Below are positions 8,382 to 16,456 of a DNA stretch of 64,000 nucleotides, piece after piece. Position 1 is the first letter of the stretch. Each line of letters opens with the position of its first letter. The position numbers were made by a program, and so were the translations under genes. Location: contig NZ_NFJL01000017.1 in assembly GCF_002159835.1 (NCBI RefSeq), positions 1 to 64,000 on the forward strand. The letters run 5' to 3'. Source of the stretch: Blautia sp. An249 (GTDB lineage: Bacteria; Bacillota; Clostridia; Lachnospirales; Lachnospiraceae). A model generated the notes under the pieces. It was not told where the DNA came from and did no database searches. It was given only the letters and a program-made list of their open reading frames with translations.

Positions 8382-9776
8382 TTATCTTTCTTTCGTTGGC
8401 CGGATCATGGCCTCATCCTCATGAATCATAATCTCATCGCCTTCCGCGCCGTCTCCCACATCGATAAAATACAGAATATCGGCACAGGGCCGTTCCTGCC
8501 CGTCCGTCAGAGAATTCAGTACTCTGCCCTTAAAAACCAGGGTGGAGGAACCGCCGCCGTCCAGATTATAAGCATACTCACAGCCTAAGTCCAGGAACAC
8601 CTCCTGCAGTTCCTCATAGGTCATTCCCTGGGAGCCCCCGGCTCCTTTTCCATCTACCACCACCACATAATAATCGCCGGGGCTTGCCATCCCCACCGCT
8701 GTCCTCTGATAACGGTAGGTCTGGCGGAACTGTCCGGAGATCTCACAGGCTTCGCTGTTTTCCACCAGAGTGGGTCCGAAACAATAAGTATCCTTCACGT
8801 CCCTTCCCAGCATCTCTTCTGTGGTCATTCCCGCCGGAGCCGTAAACATGCCGCCCTCCCCGGTGACACACATGATATTTCCGTTGGAATACACATCTTC
8901 ATAGACCTGACGATCCTTGATCATGCTCTTTCCTTCTGCCGGAATTCCCGTACTGTAGGAAAAGCCGCTTCCATTGATTCCCAGAACGCCATTGTGGTCT
9001 GCCAGCTCAGCGGAGGTGGTTCTCCTGGGATTTCCATAGGTTCCTCCGCATAAAGCGGAACAGATCTGCTCCGTGCTGAAAGTCTGTATATGACAGACCC
9101 AGTAACGTGTATAAGAAGTCTCCCTGGGTTCCACGGAAATCTTCAGCGTACTGGTCTCATAATGCCAGTCGTCATTCTGATAATTCCACTCCTCGGAGAT
9201 TCTCTCCACAATCTCATCATACTGGCCTCGTTTTTCCGGGTATTCCGACGGAATTTTCCAAAGCTCCTGCTGAGCTTCGCGAAACAGGCGGTCATTCTTC
9301 GCCGTGTCCATAGCGACCAGGTCACTCTCAGACTCGTACAGTTCGGAAAACTTCTTGTCAATCTCTTCTATCCCCTTCAAAGCTTCCGCCTTCTGAGACG
9401 TTTTTTCCAGAATCTCATACGCTTCCCGTACATACTCATCCCTGTCTGATTTATGATCACGGTAAAACTCCTCAATCTGTGTCTGAATCTGCTCTGCACT
9501 TTCCAAGGCCGCAGACATATTTTCACATAAGGCTTCATCTGTAACGGCCTCCTCCATCCGGTCCGCGAGCTTTTGGGCCGCTTCGGTCCGAATCTGAATC
9601 TGCCGTTTTCGCTCTTCTTCTTTCTTTTTTCTCTGTGCTTCCTGCTGCTTTTTCTCCTGCTCTTTTTGTTCCAGTTCTTTTTTCTCCTGGACAGCCTGAT
9701 ACTGCTGCCTTGCGGCAGCCCCGCCTGCCAGCGACAGGCAGAGAAGTGCCAGGATCACATACCATTTCTTCTTCAT
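8382..9776 (-). CDS. Secreted phosphodiester glycosidase (NAGPA-type) with coiled-coil stalk
   Basis: 464 residues. The N-terminal hydrophobic segment (5-22) is a signal or membrane anchor. Residues about 25-75 are extremely rich in K, E and Q and should form a coiled coil; helical sequence continues to about 190. The C-terminal half is a phosphodiester glycosidase domain of the NAGPA/DUF2233 kind (GVLGINGSGFSYSTGIPA, CFGPTLVENS, RTAVGMASPGDYYVVVVDGK, YNLDGGGSSTLV). These domains act on extracellular sugar phosphodiesters; the exact substrate is unknown. It is divergent from the gene at 9924, with TATAAT at 9817-9822 on the minus strand as a possible promoter. Confidence 0.85.
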   Translation of the reverse strand: MKKKWYVILALLCLSLAGGAAARQQYQAVQEKKELEQKEQEKKQQEAQRKKKEEERKRQIQIRTEAAQKLADRMEEAVTDEALCENMSAALESAEQIQTQIEEFYRDHKSDRDEYVREAYEILEKTSQKAEALKGIEEIDKKFSELYESESDLVAMDTAKNDRLFREAQQELWKIPSEYPEKRGQYDEIVERISEEWNYQNDDWHYETSTLKISVEPRETSYTRYWVCHIQTFSTEQICSALCGGTYGNPRRTTSAELADHNGVLGINGSGFSYSTGIPAEGKSMIKDRQVYEDVYSNGNIMCVTGEGGMFTAPAGMTTEEMLGRDVKDTYCFGPTLVENSEACEISGQFRQTYRYQRTAVGMASPGDYYVVVVDGKGAGGSQGMTYEELQEVFLDLGCEYAYNLDGGGSSTLVFKGRVLNSLTDGQERPCADILYFIDVGDGAEGDEIMIHEDEAMIRPTKER

Positions 9777-9864
9777 TTCGCTCCCTCATTTTACAGTGAC
9801 AATTTTCGTCCTCCCAATTATAACAAAGTTTGACCGCCCATACCATATTTTAATGGGCAGAAAA

Positions 9865-9894
9865 TTGACCCCTTTTCCATTTGCATGGTATAAT
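9865..9894 (+). promoter_or_regulatory. Promoter of the 9924 gene
   Basis: TTGACC (9865-9870), 18 bp, TATAAT (9889-9894), followed by a T run and AAGGGGGA before the ATG at 9924. Confidence 0.65.
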
Positions 9895-9923
9895 TTTTTT
9901 ATCAATTATAAGGGGGAATACAA

Positions 9924-11039
9924 ATGAGAAAAAGAAAACGCATCTGGGCTCTGCTGCTTGTGTGGACTATGCTCTTTACTTCTTTGGGAGCGGTGCAGAC
10001 AGAAGCGGCAGCCAAATCCGCTGACCAGACCATGGCTGTCCATTTTCTGGACGTGGGGCAGGGACTGTCCATACTCGTACAGTCCGGCGGTGAAAACCTG
10101 ATTTATGACGGCGGCGATAAAGAGACTTCCAGCTTCGTAGTCTCCTACCTCAGGAAACAGAATATCACTACCATTGATTATCTGATTTCTTCCCATTATG
10201 ACTCCGACCACCTGGCAGGGCTGATCGGATGCCTGAACGCCTTCGACGTAAAACAGGTCATAGGTTCTGATTACACCCATGATTCCAAGCTCTATCAGTC
10301 CTTTATGAACGCAGTCAAGGCAGAGGGCGTAACCGTAGAGCATCCTGAGGTGGGAACGGAATTTGAATTCGGCACAGGAGAATTCACTGTCCTCTCTCCG
10401 GAAACCATCAGCAAAAATGACAGCAACGCCAATTCCGTTGCCATTAAACTGGAAAACGGTGAGAACTCCTTTATCTTCACCGGAGACGCCGAGCATAACA
10501 GCGAAGAAGAGATGTGCGACTCAAAAATTGACCTGGACTGTGACGTCCTCGTCCCCGGCCATCACGGCTCCGCCACGGCCACAACCTGGGATTTCCTTGA
10601 GGAAACCGTCCCGGAGTATGCTGTAATCTCCTGCGGCGCGGGAAATCAGTACGGACATCCGGACAAGGATACCATGGATAAGCTGCAGGATATGGATATC
10701 CAGGTATTCCGCACAGATGAACAGGGAACTATCGTCGCCGTATCAGACGGCACCCGCATCGACTGGAACACCAAGCCCTGCAACGATTATTCCGCCGGAG
10801 ACTCCGGGGATACGGGCACGCAGCCGCAGTCCGCAGCAGCTTCCGCCCCTCAGGTTCAGGATACGCCTGCGCCTGCCGCAGAAGCTCAGACACAGACGGC
10901 TTCTGTCTGGCTCTCGGCTACAGGTTCCAAATACCACAGCATTCCTGACTGCGGAAATATGAATCCCGACAACGCAAGGCAGGTCTCCCGGGCTGACGCA
11001 GAAGCCCAGGGATATGAAGCCTGTAAGAAATGTTTTTAA
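9924..11039 (+). CDS. Secreted ComEC/Rec2-type MBL hydrolase with C-terminal Cys domain
   Basis: 371 residues. A signal peptide (1-29, ending QTEAAA) is followed by a metallo-beta-lactamase domain like that of ComEC: FLDVGQGLSILVQ, then SSHYDSDHLAGLIG (HxxxDH signature), FIFTGDAE and VLVPGHHGSATATTWDFL. After a linker rich in A, P, Q and T (about 285-325) comes a small domain with YHSIPDCGNM and ACKKCF, resembling the Ada-type zinc fold found at the end of many secreted clostridial nucleases. An extracellular nuclease or phosphodiesterase role is likely; no ComEC membrane domain is present. It is a single-gene transcript. Confidence 0.87.
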   Translation: MRKRKRIWALLLVWTMLFTSLGAVQTEAAAKSADQTMAVHFLDVGQGLSILVQSGGENLIYDGGDKETSSFVVSYLRKQNITTIDYLISSHYDSDHLAGLIGCLNAFDVKQVIGSDYTHDSKLYQSFMNAVKAEGVTVEHPEVGTEFEFGTGEFTVLSPETISKNDSNANSVAIKLENGENSFIFTGDAEHNSEEEMCDSKIDLDCDVLVPGHHGSATATTWDFLEETVPEYAVISCGAGNQYGHPDKDTMDKLQDMDIQVFRTDEQGTIVAVSDGTRIDWNTKPCNDYSAGDSGDTGTQPQSAAASAPQVQDTPAPAAEAQTQTASVWLSATGSKYHSIPDCGNMNPDNARQVSRADAEAQGYEACKKCF

Positions 11040-11089
11040 CTTAACTCAGGCGCCTCATGGCGCAATTGGTAATATTTTCTCTTTTCCTT

Positions 11090-11121
11090 CAGCAGGCTGC
11101 CGATATTGGATTAGCCTGCTG
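11090..11121 (+). terminator. Hairpin after the 9924 gene
   Basis: Stem CAGCAGGCT/AGCCTGCTG (9 bp, 14-nt loop) followed by AGGTTATTT. A weaker stem GGCGCC-tcat-GGCGC sits just before it. It is a probable terminator with a poor T run. Confidence 0.45.
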
Positions 11122-11169
11122 AGGTTATTTAGTTAGCTTCCTAAGTATTTGGTCTAAAATTAAGATAAT

Positions 11170-11430
11170 CTATCCAAATATTTTATTCAGACAAATTTCT
11201 TCCAGTGCAGTCAGCTCATCTATTACCTGTTCTTTATAAACCAGGGCTTTCTCCGTAACAGCAATCCGTTTCAGACGATTATCATAAGGAACCGGCTCCC
11301 GGGTAATCAGGCCGTTTTTCTCCATCTGTTTCAGTAACTCCGTCGCCGTAGACGGACGGATACTGTATTCCTCTTCAATATCTTTCTGAAACACATCTTC
11401 TGTCTGAGCCAGCAGATTATAATCTCTGTT
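11170..11430 (-). pseudogene. MarR-family regulator fragment
   Basis: The open segment encodes the wing and recognition region of a MarR regulator (EDVFQKDIEEEYSIRPSTAT, then LKQMEKNGLITREPVPYDNR), about 85 readable residues against about 140-150 in the family. An in-frame stop at 11431 cuts off the N-terminal dimerisation helices, and the frame ends soon after ALEEICLNKIFG, where family members have another helix. Both ends are missing, so it is unlikely to work. Confidence 0.7.
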
Positions 11431-11451
11431 TCACGGCAAGCTGTTTTTATC

Positions 11452-11979
11452 CTATTTGTTCTCTCCCTGCATCATGGTATCCAGAACCACAGAAAGGAAA
11501 CAGGAATATGCCCGAAGCTTTTCCTCCGGTATAACCGGAAGGGACTCCAGGGATTTCAGAAGCCGGCTGACATCCGGCATATTCCCTTTATTCAGACTGT
11601 CGATCTCCTGGTAAAGAGTGGCATCCGGCTCCCACAAGAGCACCTGGCCGCAAATCAGACTTCCCAGATGTTTCCCTTTTCTTTCTATGGGAAATGCCAT
11701 TTCAATCAGTCCTGCCGGACACTGAAACATAAAGGGCGACTTGCTCTGGCATGCCTGATGTCCCGCTACTTTATAGGCCTGACGGCATCTTTCCAGACCT
11801 CCCGGGGAATTATAGATGGTCTGACAGAACTGACAGCAGCTTCCAAAGTCTTTCCTGGAAAATATAGAAATCCCATTTCGATCCACAATATTTGCCCTGA
11901 TCTGTGTGGCCAGGGTAAATTCCTCCAGAATCCTTCTGTAATTTTCTCTGTTCAGATATCCTAAAATCTCTCTGGCCAT
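11452..11979 (-). CDS. PocR-domain sensory protein
   Basis: 175 residues made up almost entirely of a PocR sensory domain: an N-terminal helix, IVDRNGISIF, the cysteine group SCCQFCQTIY, C in GLERCRQAYK, HQACQSK and FQCPAGLIEMAFPI. PocR domains are thought to sense small hydrocarbon-derived or C1-type metabolites, often next to redox centres. It has no DNA-binding or enzyme domain, so it must act through a partner. It begins 2 nt after the rpoN stop codon, indicating translational coupling, and the sigma-54 activator of this locus has only a PAS sensor. I infer that it tunes sigma-54 or its activator. Confidence 0.8.
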   Translation of the reverse strand: MAREILGYLNRENYRRILEEFTLATQIRANIVDRNGISIFSRKDFGSCCQFCQTIYNSPGGLERCRQAYKVAGHQACQSKSPFMFQCPAGLIEMAFPIERKGKHLGSLICGQVLLWEPDATLYQEIDSLNKGNMPDVSRLLKSLESLPVIPEEKLRAYSCFLSVVLDTMMQGENK

Positions 11980-11981
11980 TT

Positions 11982-13340
11982 TTACTCTTTCCACTCCATA
12001 TATTCAAGTTTTCTGTTTTGCGCGTTTCCGATATTTAACTGGGCGCGGTATGCCGCCACAGTGCGCCTTGAGATGCAGATTCCCTTTTCTTTCAGTTGCT
12101 CTGCCAGTTCCTGATCGCTGCAGGGTTTCTGACGGTTTTCCTTTTTAATTATTCCTCTCAGAAGGCTTTCCACATCCCCCTTACTGGCATCGGCAGTTTC
12201 TCTGGATTTTGCCGCAAACGGCGGTGCCAGAAACTGTTTCAGCGGCGCTGCCCCAAAGGGATACTGGACGTATTTTCCTTTCACCGCTCTGCTAACCGTG
12301 GATGGATGAATGGAAAGGGCATCGGCAATCTGTTTTTCCGTCAGCGCTTTCAGCCCTCCCCTTCTCTCAAAATAATCCATCTGGAAAGAAAGGATGTACC
12401 TGGAAATCTCCAGAAGTGTCCGGTTTCGTTTCTCAATACAGCGTTTTAAAAACAGAACGCTCTTTTTCTTATCCTGATAATATTCATAAACCTCTCCGTT
12501 TGCATACCTTTCAAGGAGGGATTCATATTCTCTGGATATTCCTATCCGGATCTGATTTTGTCCGGTAAGACTCACCGACCAGGCTCCGTTCTCACAGGAA
12601 AACAGCAGATCCGGTATCAGATACTGATTCTGCCTGCCGCCAAACCCGGTTCCATTTAAAGGTTTGGGGCTTAAACTCTTAATTTCTTTCACTCGTCTCT
12701 GTACGTCAGTCAGGGGCAGATGAAGACAGCGAGCCAGTTTGCTGTGCTTTCCTGCCGCCAGATCTTCTAAATGCTCTTTTAAAATTTCTCCATATATATT
12801 GTCGTAGGCGCCTTTCTTCCGAAGCTGAAGTTCCAGACATTCCCTCAGATCAAACGCTCCGATTCCGGGAGGTTCCAGATTTTTCACAATCCCGATGCAG
12901 ACGGAAACTTCCCGGGAAGAAACTCCTGTCAGCCTGGAAATCTCTTCTTCTGAGAACCGCAGATACCCATTATCGTCCAAAAGGTCAATGATATAAGAAA
13001 GCAGGGAAATCCTTTTTTCATCCATATTCATAAGATCTGCCTGACTAAGCAGAAATTCCTGCAAACTTCCGGTTCCCTCTGTTACATTGTCAATGGAAGA
13101 AACTTCCTCCTCCGTCTCATACCTGGTTTTGCGGACAGCCAGATGCTGCAGATTTACATCCCCGTCATACGTAACAATTTCTCTGTTTGCTTTCACACTT
13201 AAAAACGGATTTTCCATTTCTTCCTCTATAAGAAACTTCTGCAATTCATAACCGTTCATTGCCAGAATATTCAAAGAGTAAATCTGCTGCTGGGATAAAA
13301 CCTGCTTCTGCTCCAGCTTCTGAATGAATTCAAAGCCCAT
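11982..13340 (-). CDS. rpoN: RNA polymerase sigma-54 factor
   Basis: 452 residues. The N-terminal region I is Gln/Leu-rich (FIQKLEQKQVLSQQQIYSLN), the central core-binding domain contains DLLDDNGYLRFSEEEIS and LEPPGIGAFDLRECLELQL, a helix-turn-helix lies at ALSIHPSTVSRAVKGKYVQ, and the RpoN box reads ISRRTVAAYRAQLNI (consensus ARRTVAKYR). ATG 13340 is used because GGAGG is 8 nt upstream; ATG 13355 has no site. It follows the MFS gene by 31 bp and lies downstream of that gene's sigma-54 promoter, so sigma-54 appears to drive its own gene here. Confidence 0.95.
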   Translation of the reverse strand: MGFEFIQKLEQKQVLSQQQIYSLNILAMNGYELQKFLIEEEMENPFLSVKANREIVTYDGDVNLQHLAVRKTRYETEEEVSSIDNVTEGTGSLQEFLLSQADLMNMDEKRISLLSYIIDLLDDNGYLRFSEEEISRLTGVSSREVSVCIGIVKNLEPPGIGAFDLRECLELQLRKKGAYDNIYGEILKEHLEDLAAGKHSKLARCLHLPLTDVQRRVKEIKSLSPKPLNGTGFGGRQNQYLIPDLLFSCENGAWSVSLTGQNQIRIGISREYESLLERYANGEVYEYYQDKKKSVLFLKRCIEKRNRTLLEISRYILSFQMDYFERRGGLKALTEKQIADALSIHPSTVSRAVKGKYVQYPFGAAPLKQFLAPPFAAKSRETADASKGDVESLLRGIIKKENRQKPCSDQELAEQLKEKGICISRRTVAAYRAQLNIGNAQNRKLEYMEWKE

Positions 13341-13371
13341 TAACCGCGCCTCCATTTTTATAGTTTTGCCT

Positions 13372-14622
13372 TTATTTATTCTTTTTCAGATTTTTATAAA
13401 TGAGAAATGAAGCGACTCCTCCCACCACTGCACTGACAATGGCGCAGATAAATACCATCTGATACCCCTTCGCTCCCGGATAACGATCCAGCCATCCGCC
13501 GATAACCGTATACATAAAAGCGTCCGGTAAGAATCCGAATGCAGAGGCAAACCCCACCACAATCCCATTTAAATTCGCAGGTACCCCGGCTTCTGTCAGC
13601 GTGGCAAAGTAAACGCCCCGGTTCACATAAATAGCAAATCCGAATAAAAACATCAGAATTGTTGCCGTCATTACAAACGCCGGCTTTGACGGTAAGATCA
13701 GCATGACTCCGAATCCAATGGCAATAATAATAAATGCAAAAATCATGGTTAGGGAACTGGATTTAATTTTATCTGCAAAAACACCACCCAGAGTTCCTCC
13801 CACAATCTGAAGTCCCCAGGTCCGTATGGTTCCAATGGTCGCCGCAAAGGCTGCAGTTGCTCCCATAACTCCCGTCAGATAAGGAGTAAAATATCCCAGA
13901 CAGATAAAACAGGTCATGGTTGCAAAAATAGCAATTGTTACAAGCCAGGCTGCCGGCATCTTTAACGCCGTTGCAAAATCGCGCACAATGGAGCGCTTCT
14001 CTGTCTGTACCGCCTCCTGCGCATCTTCTTTCTTCTCTCCGGGAATAACCAGAAAAGTTACAATTCCCAAACCAATATTGATAAACGCATAGAGAAGAAT
14101 CGCTGTTTTCAGACCTGCAACTGCTCCCGCTGCAGCGTTAAAGGCTGCTACAATCCCAAGCCCCACAGCCGTGGCAATAATTCCTCTGGTTCCTTCCAGC
14201 AGGCCGAACAGACGGCCCTGTTCCTTGTCATTTCCAAGACAGCGCACGTAATTAACCAGTGCCGGCCAGAAAATCAGTGACGTAGAAAATGCCCAGAAGA
14301 AACTAAGTCCCAGAGCCACCGGATAGGCCGGAAATGTGGCAAACCAGAATCCTGCCAGTCCTGTGAGAATCTGTCCCGATGACAGAAGAACTTTACTTGA
14401 CATCCGGTCTGCCAGAATTCCTCCTATAATGTAACAGATAACTGAACCGATCCCATAAACACTCATTAAATTTCCAAGCTGGATATTGGTATATCCGAAT
14501 GCTTCTAACATAGGATCATAAAAGGTATAGCGCAGATAAGGAAGCTGATAGATCAGTCCCGTGCTGGCAGATAAAAGAATTAGCTGAAACCAGCGGTTTC
14601 TCAGGATTCCGTTTTTCTTCAT
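13372..14622 (-). CDS. MFS transporter under sigma-54 control
   Basis: 416-residue major facilitator protein with about 12 membrane segments and a cytoplasmic loop rich in charged residues near the middle (GEKKEDAQEAVQTEKR). The motif after helix 2, GGILADRMSSK, is the MFS signature between helices 2 and 3. It is the first gene of a presumed MFS-rpoN-pocR operon and sits next to an MttB-type methyltransferase, so the likely cargo is a methylated amine or betaine; that is inference from context. Start 14622 has GGAGGGG upstream. Confidence 0.85.
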   Translation of the reverse strand: MKKNGILRNRWFQLILLSASTGLIYQLPYLRYTFYDPMLEAFGYTNIQLGNLMSVYGIGSVICYIIGGILADRMSSKVLLSSGQILTGLAGFWFATFPAYPVALGLSFFWAFSTSLIFWPALVNYVRCLGNDKEQGRLFGLLEGTRGIIATAVGLGIVAAFNAAAGAVAGLKTAILLYAFINIGLGIVTFLVIPGEKKEDAQEAVQTEKRSIVRDFATALKMPAAWLVTIAIFATMTCFICLGYFTPYLTGVMGATAAFAATIGTIRTWGLQIVGGTLGGVFADKIKSSSLTMIFAFIIIAIGFGVMLILPSKPAFVMTATILMFLFGFAIYVNRGVYFATLTEAGVPANLNGIVVGFASAFGFLPDAFMYTVIGGWLDRYPGAKGYQMVFICAIVSAVVGGVASFLIYKNLKKNK

Positions 14623-14715
14623 ATTATCCCCTCCAAAAGTTGGCGTACCTCAGTAAGAGTTAACTTCAGGTACAAATTGATAGTTATAAAAGCTGTTCAC
14701 ACTACTTTTATAAAT

Positions 14716-14731
14716 AGCAATTTTTATGCCA
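14716..14731 (-). promoter_or_regulatory. Sigma-54 (-24/-12) promoter of the MFS-rpoN operon
   Basis: Minus strand TGGCATAAAAATTGCT: GG and GC are exactly 10 nt apart, matching TGGCAY-N5-TTGCW. It lies about 95 nt before the MFS start and directly after the activator's stop codon. The untranslated leader contains an inverted repeat GTACCT/AGGTAC (14645-14673). Confidence 0.85.
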
Positions 14732-14757
14732 ACTTATCTGGAAGAGTTCTTTTTTAT

Positions 14758-16254
14758 TTAGTTGGACGGAATTTTCTCCTTCTCCGGACGAAATTCCCTG
14801 GGTTCAATTTGATATTTTTTCAGTTTAGCAGTCAGGCATTGTCTGGATAGTCCCAGCATCTGTGCGCACTGAGTCAGATTTCCCCTTGCTTTTCCTAATC
14901 CTTTCCGCAGAATTTGGATCTCATAATTTTCTGTCAGTTCTTTAAAATTCAGTCGGTCATCCGGTAGATTTTCTCCATAAGAAGGCGGTATATGACTTCC
15001 CCGGGACTCTGCAAAATCATAGCCCAGGGAACTTTTTACCGATTCCTCCATAGAATTCCGTAAATAATCCGGAAGATCATCCAGGCTCAGGTAAGCCGTA
15101 TTGGCTGAAACCATGTTGGCTGTACTTTCGATTACGTTGGACAATTCTCTTACATTCCCGGGCCATCCATAAGCGTGAAGCAGAGATTTCAATGAAGGAA
15201 GCAGACCAATAATCATGGAATTTGTTTCTTCATTGTATTTGTCAATATAAAGCTGAATCAACAAGTCTAAATCGTTTCCTCTCACACGCAGGGGCGGGAT
15301 GTGAATAATACCGGCTGACAGCCGGTAATAGAGATCCTCTCTCATAATCTTTTCTCTCAGCAGCAGAGTGGGCTCCACATTGGTCGCACTGATAATTCTG
15401 CATTTTACACTTCTTACCCTGGAATCTCCTATCCTCTGGAACTGTTTTTCCTGCAGTACCCGCAGAAGTTTCGCCTGTAAAACTATATTCATGGAATTAA
15501 TTTCATCCAGAAAAAGAGTGCCTCCGCCTGCCAGTTCAAACATTCCTGCATGATCCACCGCTCCCGTATAAGCTCCGCGAACGGTCCCAAACAGCGTACT
15601 TTCCAATAACGTATCCGGAATAGCTGCACAGTTAATCGCCATAAACGGGCCTGCATAAAAATCGCTGGCATTATGGATACTCTGTGCAAAGAGCTCTTTT
15701 CCTGTACCGGTTTCTCCGTAAATCATAATTGGAATATTTTTGGCCGCATACTTTTTGGCAATCCGGACAGCATTTTGAAGAGCGCTGCTCTCCCCGATAA
15801 TGTCCTCAAAAACATAATTGGTACCGTTTTTTAAGTTCCGGCTTTTCAGGGGATAGCTTCTCTTCTCTCCTATTGTACATTTCTCAATAATCCGCTTTTT
15901 CAAAACACTAACGTCATCGCAAATGGCAAAGGCTCCTGTTCTCTTTCCGTCTTTTTCTATAGGATAAGCGCTTGTCAGTGCATTTACCACTTTCCGGTTA
16001 CTGAACCATTCGATATTCTCATCCTCTAAAACAATACCTTTTGTCAGTGCTGCAAGACAGGGGGATTCATATCCGTCTACCAGGACAGTATTTCGGTAAA
16101 TGGTCTTAATTTCTTTCCCCAGAACCTCTTCCCGCTTAAAACCATCCAGCCGTTCCCCGGCCTGATTTACATAAACCAGGCGGCCCTTTCCGTCCACAAT
16201 GTATACGGCGCTTTGCAAATGTTCTAAAATATCATATAAAATACGTTCCTCCAT
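14758..16254 (-). CDS. Sigma-54-dependent activator (PAS, AAA+, Fis-type HTH)
   Basis: 498-residue enhancer-binding protein. Residues about 3-115 form a PAS sensor (LQSAVYIVDGKGRLVYVNQA), 150-390 the AAA+ motor with Walker A GETGTGKELFA, GAYTGA (usual GAFTGA) for sigma-54 contact, Walker B GGTLFLDEIN and GWPGNVRELSN. The Fis-like helix-turn-helix is at the end (NLTQCAQMLGLSRQCLTAKL). ATG 16254 is used because AGGAGGAG lies 6 nt upstream. The gene is divergent from the methyltransferase and its own upstream region has two identical palindromes, its likely binding sites. Confidence 0.93.
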   Translation of the reverse strand: MEERILYDILEHLQSAVYIVDGKGRLVYVNQAGERLDGFKREEVLGKEIKTIYRNTVLVDGYESPCLAALTKGIVLEDENIEWFSNRKVVNALTSAYPIEKDGKRTGAFAICDDVSVLKKRIIEKCTIGEKRSYPLKSRNLKNGTNYVFEDIIGESSALQNAVRIAKKYAAKNIPIMIYGETGTGKELFAQSIHNASDFYAGPFMAINCAAIPDTLLESTLFGTVRGAYTGAVDHAGMFELAGGGTLFLDEINSMNIVLQAKLLRVLQEKQFQRIGDSRVRSVKCRIISATNVEPTLLLREKIMREDLYYRLSAGIIHIPPLRVRGNDLDLLIQLYIDKYNEETNSMIIGLLPSLKSLLHAYGWPGNVRELSNVIESTANMVSANTAYLSLDDLPDYLRNSMEESVKSSLGYDFAESRGSHIPPSYGENLPDDRLNFKELTENYEIQILRKGLGKARGNLTQCAQMLGLSRQCLTAKLKKYQIEPREFRPEKEKIPSN

Positions 16255-16280
16255 AAGAATCTCCTCCTGGATTCTATTAT

Positions 16281-16335
16281 GCAAATATTTTTGCTTTTTG
16301 TCAAACTGCCATTTTTTTTGCGCAAATATTTTTGC
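16281..16335. promoter_or_regulatory. Paired upstream activator sites
   Basis: The 14-bp element GCAAATATTTTTGC occurs twice, at 16281-16294 and 16322-16335, each a GCAAA-N4-TTTGC palindrome. The copies are 41 bp apart, close to four helical turns, and 53-94 bp upstream of the -24 box of the methyltransferase promoter. This is the spacing expected of enhancer sites for an oligomeric sigma-54 activator. Confidence 0.8.
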
Positions 16336-16387
16336 TTTATTTTTCTTTTTTTACCGCTAAAAATTAAATTTCTACGGATTTTTCACC

Positions 16388-16403
16388 TGGCATAGAACTT
16401 GCT
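16388..16403 (+). promoter_or_regulatory. Sigma-54 (-24/-12) promoter of the methyltransferase gene
   Basis: TGGCATAGAACTTGCT, with GG and GC exactly 10 nt apart, 54 nt before the ATG at 16457. It is the second such promoter in this cluster. Confidence 0.88.
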
Positions 16404-16456
16404 TTTTATATAATCAGCTGTTCACGAAATAAGAAAACAGGAAAGGGGAATCTATT

